In this document: piece after piece, positions 5,360 through 5,420 of the stretch
Numbering within the stretch: the first letter of the stretch is position 1
How the letters are laid out: every line of letters starts with the position of its first letter
NCBI RefSeq assembly: GCF_031581065.1
Contig: NZ_JAVLBN010000078.1
Span: forward strand, 1 to 5,420
Direction: 5' to 3'
Length of the DNA: 5,420 bases
Source of the DNA: Salibacter sp031581065
Lineage (GTDB): Bacteria; Bacteroidota; Bacteroidia; Flavobacteriales_G; Salibacteraceae
Translations under genes and position numbers: made by a program
The notes under the pieces: generated by a model
Seen by the model: the letters and a program-made list of their open reading frames with translations, nothing else
Database searches by the model: none
What the model was told of the DNA's origin: nothing

Positions 5360-5377
5360 TGCATTTTATTGCATTTT
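5360..5377. promoter_or_regulatory. Distal operator: paired TGCATTTT, 10-bp period
   Basis: TGCATTTT occurs at 5360-5367 and 5370-5377. This pair repeats the proximal pair 61 bp away, close to a whole number of helical turns. It ends 10 bases upstream of the proposed -33 element. Two matched pairs flanking a promoter would allow cooperative binding or DNA bending by HipB complexes, as known for E. coli hipBA, whose operators differ in sequence. Confidence 0.5.
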
Positions 5378-5389
5378 TAAGACTTATTA

Positions 5390-5409
5390 TTGAGTTTTAA
5401 AAAACTCAA
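5390..5409. repeat. Perfect 9-bp inverted repeat upstream of the operon
   Basis: TTGAGTTTT (5390-5398) and AAAACTCAA (5401-5409) are exact complements separated by AA. It lies just beyond the distal operator near the window edge. It could be the end of a terminator for a gene arriving from the right, or a further binding site. Neither strand shows a T run right after the stem, and a two-base spacer is tight for an RNA hairpin. Confidence 0.35.
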
Positions 5410-5420
5410 ACTCCTTTGAC

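Overview
The window is a piece of a Bacteroidota chromosome. The main evidence is the gene tail at the left edge, whose last 50 residues look like a type IX secretion (Por) C-terminal sorting domain, a system confined to that phylum. Supporting signs are A/T-rich leaders without clear Shine-Dalgarno sites and promoter-like boxes of the TAnnTTTG type. I cannot fix the order or genus from sequence alone.

Layout. Bases 1-155 (+) are the end of a secreted or surface protein gene. Bases 156-797 hold no credible gene. They carry instead a symmetric cluster of six small hairpins (296-510) built as a large imperfect inverted repeat, flanked by degenerate CAG-phased repeats and followed by a 12-bp direct repeat ahead of the next gene. 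Bases 798-2030 (+) encode a group II pyridoxal-phosphate decarboxylase. It converges, with a 12-bp gap, on 2043-3416 (-), a beta-CASP metallo-beta-lactamase-fold ribonuclease whose motif III zinc histidine is replaced by leucine.

Bases 3488-5303 (-) form one compact, A/T-rich operon read right to left. It encodes a HipB-like XRE repressor, a free-standing HipA N-subdomain (HipS-like), a HipA-type Ser/Thr kinase (HipT-like), and a small membrane-protein reading frame interrupted by a TGA at codon 11. The first three genes overlap at their stop/start codons (TGATG, then an 11-bp overlap), and the fourth starts 7 bp after the kinase stop. This is the tripartite HipBST (split-HipA) toxin-antitoxin layout. 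Its upstream region carries four copies of TGCATTTT, in two pairs of 10-bp period, bracketing a promoter-like sequence, as expected for an autorepressed operon.

How the genes relate. In the best-studied HipBST system the HipT kinase phosphorylates tryptophanyl-tRNA synthetase, HipS neutralises it and HipB contributes DNA binding; the same division of labour is inferred here. The decarboxylase and ribonuclease look like unrelated housekeeping or accessory genes that happen to converge. The points most worth a second look are the six-hairpin element with paired base changes, the lost zinc ligand in the ribonuclease, the operator array, and the interrupted fourth gene of the toxin-antitoxin operon.
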